A stretch of DNA of 64,000 bases from Flavobacterium gilvum (lineage in GTDB: Bacteria; Bacteroidota; Bacteroidia; Flavobacteriales; Flavobacteriaceae): assembly GCF_001761465.1 (NCBI RefSeq), contig NZ_CP017479.1, forward strand, positions 868,001-932,000. Direction: 5' to 3'. The position numbers and the translations under genes were made by a program. The notes beneath the pieces are model-generated. The model was not told the origin of the DNA. It was given only the letters and a program-made list of their open reading frames with translations, and ran no database searches. Of this stretch, positions 61,434 to 64,000 are shown one piece after another (the stretch's first letter is position 1; each line of letters starts with the position of its first letter).

Positions 61434-61616
61434 ATGACACCACAACGACGCCAAAACAAAATAACTGAATTAGAACAATGGTTACGCGACAATCCCAACC
61501 ACCCAAACCGAATTGAGATAGCAGCCGATTTAAGAAAACTAAAAGAAGAGTCAATCCCAAGAACCGTTGAGCGGGACACCTTCGATTTGCGAGAACATAA
61601 TTTTTACAACGTATGA
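61434..61616 (+). CDS. Hypothetical small prophage protein
   Basis: A 60-residue charged protein (TPQRRQNKITELEQWLRDNPNHPN) with a short coiled-coil tendency. It begins 4 bases after the preceding gene, and its stop overlaps the next ATG (ATGA), which argues that it is real. Function unknown. Confidence 0.62.
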   Translation: MTPQRRQNKITELEQWLRDNPNHPNRIEIAADLRKLKEESIPRTVERDTFDLREHNFYNV

Positions 61617-61873
61617 ATAACCAAATATACCAACGCCTAGCAGACTTACACAACGTCCTTGTGTATTGCTCCGATCAACAACTAGTAGGCAAAACACCCT
61701 GTTTTACAACAGCCGAAAGAATCTTAATCAATCAAGAGCGAGGTTCATGGTTAAGTCAACTTAGCGAAGATCATACGACTGAAAAAAGGTACTACCAATG
61801 TCATGACAAATTAGAAAGCAAAATAAAATTTATCCTAAAAAAAGTAATAGACAATCATTTAATAACAAAGTAA
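61613..61873 (+). CDS. Hypothetical small prophage protein
   Basis: An 86-residue basic protein with a helical C-terminal half (YYQCHDKLESKIKFILKKVID). It overlaps the preceding stop by four bases and ends 4 bases before the DUF3164 gene. No family recognised. Confidence 0.62.
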   Translation: MNNQIYQRLADLHNVLVYCSDQQLVGKTPCFTTAERILINQERGSWLSQLSEDHTTEKRYYQCHDKLESKIKFILKKVIDNHLITK

Positions 61874-61877
61874 GACC

Positions 61878-62591
61878 ATGAATACACAAACATTAGAAAA
61901 ACCAGCGATCGATTTAAGTCAGGCAACGCCGGAACAACTAAAAGAAGCCCTGGCAAAACTCGAAGCCAAAAAAGACAAAGACCGTGAATCCTATAAATCA
62001 TTAGTGGCCGAAACGGTACCAAAAGCAATGTTCAGACTTTGCGCAGCTTCCGAAGTAATAAGCAACGCCAAAACCGAAACATTCCAATTCTTTGAAAACA
62101 TTTTAGACTTGAAAAACCAAGTGTACGGACTAAAAGAAAAACAACAGTCTCACACTTTTTCGACCGACAAAGAAGAGATCACAATCGGGTACCGCATCAA
62201 TGACGGTTGGGACGATACCGTAACGGCAGGGATTGAGAAAGTGCAAAATTACATCACATCGCTAGCCACCAACGATGAAACGGCAGCACTGGTGAAAATC
62301 GTTTTTAATTTATTGAAAAAAGATGCCAAAGGAAACCTGAAAGGCTCACGCGTTTTGGAACTTCAAAAGCTAACAAAGGATTTCGACAGCGAAGAGTTTA
62401 CTGATGGCGTGGCAATAATAGCCGCAGCATATAAACCGGTTCGTTCGTCTTGGTTTATCGAAGCCAGTATCATCAACGAAGATGGCACAAAAACAAACGT
62501 GCCTCTGTCTATGTCTTCGGTAGGATTTTCGGGAGCCTATAAGTTTGATTTTTTTAGTGAAACCATTCAAAAGCCCGATGCATCCGAGTAG
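61878..62591 (+). CDS. DUF3164-type phage protein
   Basis: A 237-residue protein of the DUF3164 family, common in the early region of Mu-like phages. An N-terminal coiled coil (LKEALAKLEAKKDKDRESYKSLV) is followed by the family core (TFSTDKEEITIGYRINDGWDDTVTAGIEKVQNYI, residues about 93-126). Its molecular role is unknown. The next gene starts before its stop codon. Confidence 0.85.
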   Translation: MNTQTLEKPAIDLSQATPEQLKEALAKLEAKKDKDRESYKSLVAETVPKAMFRLCAASEVISNAKTETFQFFENILDLKNQVYGLKEKQQSHTFSTDKEEITIGYRINDGWDDTVTAGIEKVQNYITSLATNDETAALVKIVFNLLKKDAKGNLKGSRVLELQKLTKDFDSEEFTDGVAIIAAAYKPVRSSWFIEASIINEDGTKTNVPLSMSSVGFSGAYKFDFFSETIQKPDASE

Positions 62592-62751
62592 CTCCATAGC
62601 CGTACTGCTAGCCATTGTGCTGGCAGTACTCAACGGAAAAGCCATTTACAACTATTTCGAGTGGCTCCGGTTCAAATTAAAAATCTATTTCAAACAAATA
62701 CGAGATTATGAACATAACAATAACTCCACTGGAAGATCACAAAAGGTATAG
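62578..62751 (+). CDS. Small phage membrane protein
   Basis: A 57-residue protein with one membrane helix (SIAVLLAIVLAVLNGKAIY) and a basic tail. It starts at the ATG 14 bases inside the DUF3164 gene's end, and its own end overlaps the next gene by 44 bases in another frame. The overlap and the good helix make it plausible but not certain. Confidence 0.5.
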   Translation: MHPSSSIAVLLAIVLAVLNGKAIYNYFEWLRFKLKIYFKQIRDYEHNNNSTGRSQKV

Positions 62752-62908
62752 CGTAAACGGCCACGCAGTTTATAAAGACGATAAAGGATTTTATGTTTCT
62801 GCAACCGATATGAATGCAAAAGAATGGAAAGCCTTCCACCGATACGAAAAGCTAGTAATCAAGAATAAAGCATTCAAAACACACACCAAAGCAACGTACA
62901 AAGGTTAG
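62708..62908 (+). CDS. Hypothetical small prophage protein
   Basis: A 66-residue basic protein (MNITITPLEDHKRYSVNGHAVYKDDKGFYV) that looks like a compact beta-rich fold. No family recognised. Its stop codon is 11 bases before the tRNA-like minihelix. Confidence 0.62.
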   Translation: MNITITPLEDHKRYSVNGHAVYKDDKGFYVSATDMNAKEWKAFHRYEKLVIKNKAFKTHTKATYKG

Positions 62909-62919
62909 TTAATTTGGTT

Positions 62920-62964
62920 TCCTGGACACGATGGTTCTTGCGGGTTCGAATCCCGCTCCGGGAG
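62920..62964 (+). ncRNA. tRNA-like minihelix (T-arm plus acceptor stem, no D or anticodon arm)
   Basis: TCCTGGA (62920-62926) pairs with TCCGGGA (62957-62963) including one T-G wobble, giving a 7-bp acceptor-like stem; an eighth pair (T62919-G62964) is possible. Directly stacked on it is a perfect T-arm: GCGGG (62940-62944), the loop TTCGAAT (62945-62951) and CCCGC (62952-62956). The loop has all T-loop hallmarks (T54 T55 C56, A58). G62964 would be the discriminator; CCA is not encoded. Only 13 nt (62927-62939) stand where the D arm, anticodon arm and variable loop should be. It cannot read a codon. Whether it is a functional minihelix or a shrunken tRNA remnant is open. Confidence 0.6.
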
Positions 62965-62988
62965 CAAACATTTAAAACAAAAAGCAAA

Positions 62989-63357
62989 ATGAAAAGTCAA
63001 AGAGAAGTCGAGAGGCTTTATTATAAGTTAATCCAAGATGTAAAAACAAACGATTTTTATACAAAGGTGAATTTAGAAAACCGTGTGAACTGCTATGTAT
63101 GTGACAGTTGTGGAAATATCACAAAAACAAAAGACATTGATGCCGGTGTGACACCTATGTTTTTTTCGTGTGAAAAATGCGGACAAAGGGCAAGAAGTAC
63201 ATTTTTTAACGACATCGTGCCTAATAAGCAACCGACAATCGAATGGTATCGTCCTTCGCTTCACGAATGTTTAAAAATGAGAAGCAAAGAAGCTGCCTTA
63301 GATCACGTCTTAAACGGAGGGTTGAATTTTAGAAAAATAACCCATGACAAAAACTAA
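62989..63357 (+). CDS. Zinc-ribbon-containing phage protein
   Basis: A 122-residue protein with a four-cysteine zinc ribbon: CDSC (about 38-41) and CEKC (about 62-65). The frame continues upstream through the tRNA-like element to 62914, but translating that element is meaningless, so the start is the ATG at 62989. Possible DNA-binding or RNA-binding protein; family not recognised. It overlaps the next gene by 14 bases. Confidence 0.7.
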   Translation: MKSQREVERLYYKLIQDVKTNDFYTKVNLENRVNCYVCDSCGNITKTKDIDAGVTPMFFSCEKCGQRARSTFFNDIVPNKQPTIEWYRPSLHECLKMRSKEAALDHVLNGGLNFRKITHDKN

Positions 63358-63829
63358 AGTAAAACCAAACGAAGTCATAGGCGACAATCACCCTATACTC
63401 TTATGGCAGGTCAACCGGATAATGAAAAACTGCCACTACCAAGTGGAAACCAAAAACGAATGGGTGCAATGGGTAACCGGTGATGTAAAACGCTCGAGCT
63501 TAAAGTCAATCACCCAAGCTCAGGCAAAGAAAATCATCATGACACAGGAAGGTTCAACGCCAATCAATGAGCCAAAAGCCGAAAACTGGGGGCTATTTGA
63601 CACAAACAACACCCAGCACAGGCGAATACAAGCCAATTTGAGAGCGGCCAATATAGTTGTAAAAAGCGAAAAGTGGGGCGAAGTAGCCGATATGCTAGGA
63701 TGGTTTGACCGCTTTTTAAAGAGTGATAAATCACCCGTTAAAAAGCCTTTAAAACAAATGACAGCTATCGAGGTTTCGAAAATAATTAGGGCTTTGGATG
63801 GTGTCGTAATATGGAAAAACTCAGTTTAA
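63344..63829 (+). CDS. GemA-like (Mu gp16/DUF1018) phage protein
   Basis: A 161-residue basic protein. The C-terminal half, ENWGLFDTNNTQHRRIQANLR through WGEVADMLGWFDRFLKSDKSPVKKPLKQMTAIEVSKIIRAL, resembles the C-terminal part of GemA/DUF1018-type proteins of Mu-like phages, which modulate host replication and gene expression. The N-terminal part (HPILLWQVNRIMKNCHY) is less clear. It overlaps the zinc-ribbon gene by 14 bases. Confidence 0.55.
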   Translation: MTKTKVKPNEVIGDNHPILLWQVNRIMKNCHYQVETKNEWVQWVTGDVKRSSLKSITQAQAKKIIMTQEGSTPINEPKAENWGLFDTNNTQHRRIQANLRAANIVVKSEKWGEVADMLGWFDRFLKSDKSPVKKPLKQMTAIEVSKIIRALDGVVIWKNSV

Positions 63830-63832
63830 GAC

Positions 63833-63979
63833 ATGGAACCTACTTACAGCATCACCGAAGTATGTCCCCACGACATAGCCGAAACCCGAGTAATAGAAAG
63901 TGTTGCCACCTGCGAAACAACCGTACTCGTTTGCATTGAATGTGGCGAACAATTATCAAAACCAAAAACAGAATGTTGA
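63833..63979 (+). CDS. Cysteine-rich 48-residue phage protein
   Basis: ATG at 63833 opens MEPTYSITEVCPHD and ends at TGA 63977-63979. Five cysteines (11, 27, 34, 37, 48) with CPH and CIEC suggest a small zinc-binding protein. It starts 3 bases after the GemA-like gene. Too short for confident family assignment; reading frame spacing supports it. Confidence 0.5.
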   Translation: MEPTYSITEVCPHDIAETRVIESVATCETTVLVCIECGEQLSKPKTEC

Positions 63980-63980
63980 T

Positions 63981-64000
63981 ATGAAAATAAAACTAAAACT
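63981..64000 (+). CDS. Start of a further prophage gene (cut by window edge)
   Basis: An ATG at 63981, one base after the preceding stop, opens MKIKLK before the window ends. Only six codons are visible, so this is called from position alone. Confidence 0.3.

Noticed and set aside
62893..62964. A complete tRNA gene ending at 62964
   Set aside because: Only the T-arm and acceptor stem are present. No D arm or anticodon arm fits in the 13 bases between the stems, and no paired acceptor strand lies at the normal distance further upstream.
62914..62988. N-terminal extension of the zinc-ribbon gene
   Set aside because: The extension is a translation of the tRNA-like element (RVRIPLRE is a typical readthrough of a T-arm); the ATG at 62989 is a better start.

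Overview
The window looks like the chromosome of a Flavobacterium or close relative (Bacteroidota, Flavobacteriia). The evidence is an AT-rich sequence without Shine-Dalgarno sites, candidate promoters with the Bacteroidota -7 box TAnnTTTG, a gliding/T9SS lipoprotein gene of the SprE type next to an atp operon lacking atpD and atpC, and many proteins of Flavobacteriia-typical families. All family calls come from reading the translated sequence; no database search was run.

Layout. 1-1103: 3' truncated hflX (minus). 1467-3517: two lipoprotein genes, one with a zincin-like HEIIH motif. 3838-13756: minus-strand cell-envelope block (Bax-inhibitor-like protein, two EnvC-like LytM proteins, DUF4292-type lipoprotein, TPR protein, nucleotidyltransferase, dUTPase, flippase, acetyltransferase). 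14299-15309: di-heme cytochrome c peroxidase. 15438-24379: atpG-A-H-F-E-B, two small membrane proteins, a bactofilin and sprE. 24448-33560: ABC exporter pair, ferredoxin-NADP-type reductase, GT9/DUF4254 pair, upp, small membrane proteins, purD. 33695-44517: surface-polysaccharide locus (CapK/PaaK-like ligase, priming sugar transferase, UDP-glucuronate decarboxylase, glycosyltransferases, two polymerase/ligase-like membrane proteins, Wzx-like flippase, Wzz-like protein), with an ORF6N gene inside. 44818-49015: DUF6909-like protein, GH3 protein, a peptidase-less M23-type membrane protein, tatA. 49212-55381: nitrate-type uptake system (Crp/Fnr regulator, outer-membrane channel, binding protein, permease, ATPase), with repeat-filled gaps.

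56383 to the window end is the left part of a Mu-like transposable prophage: leftward S24 repressor, rightward Ner-like gene, MuA-type DDE transposase, MuB-type ATPase, a second P-loop protein, small early genes, a DUF3164 protein, a zinc-ribbon protein and a GemA-like protein. Its left end lies somewhere in 55382-56382; the right end is outside the window.

The most unusual signal is a 45-nt tRNA-like minihelix at 62920-62964 between two prophage genes: a canonical T-arm stacked on a 7-bp acceptor-like stem, with 13 nt in place of the D and anticodon arms. Second is a family of near-perfect palindromes in the leader and inside the coding sequence of the ORF6N gene (35107-35446). Intergenic space also holds several families of palindromic repeats, including a 134-bp nested palindrome (51325-51458) that doubles as a predicted bidirectional terminator within the nitrate-uptake operon.
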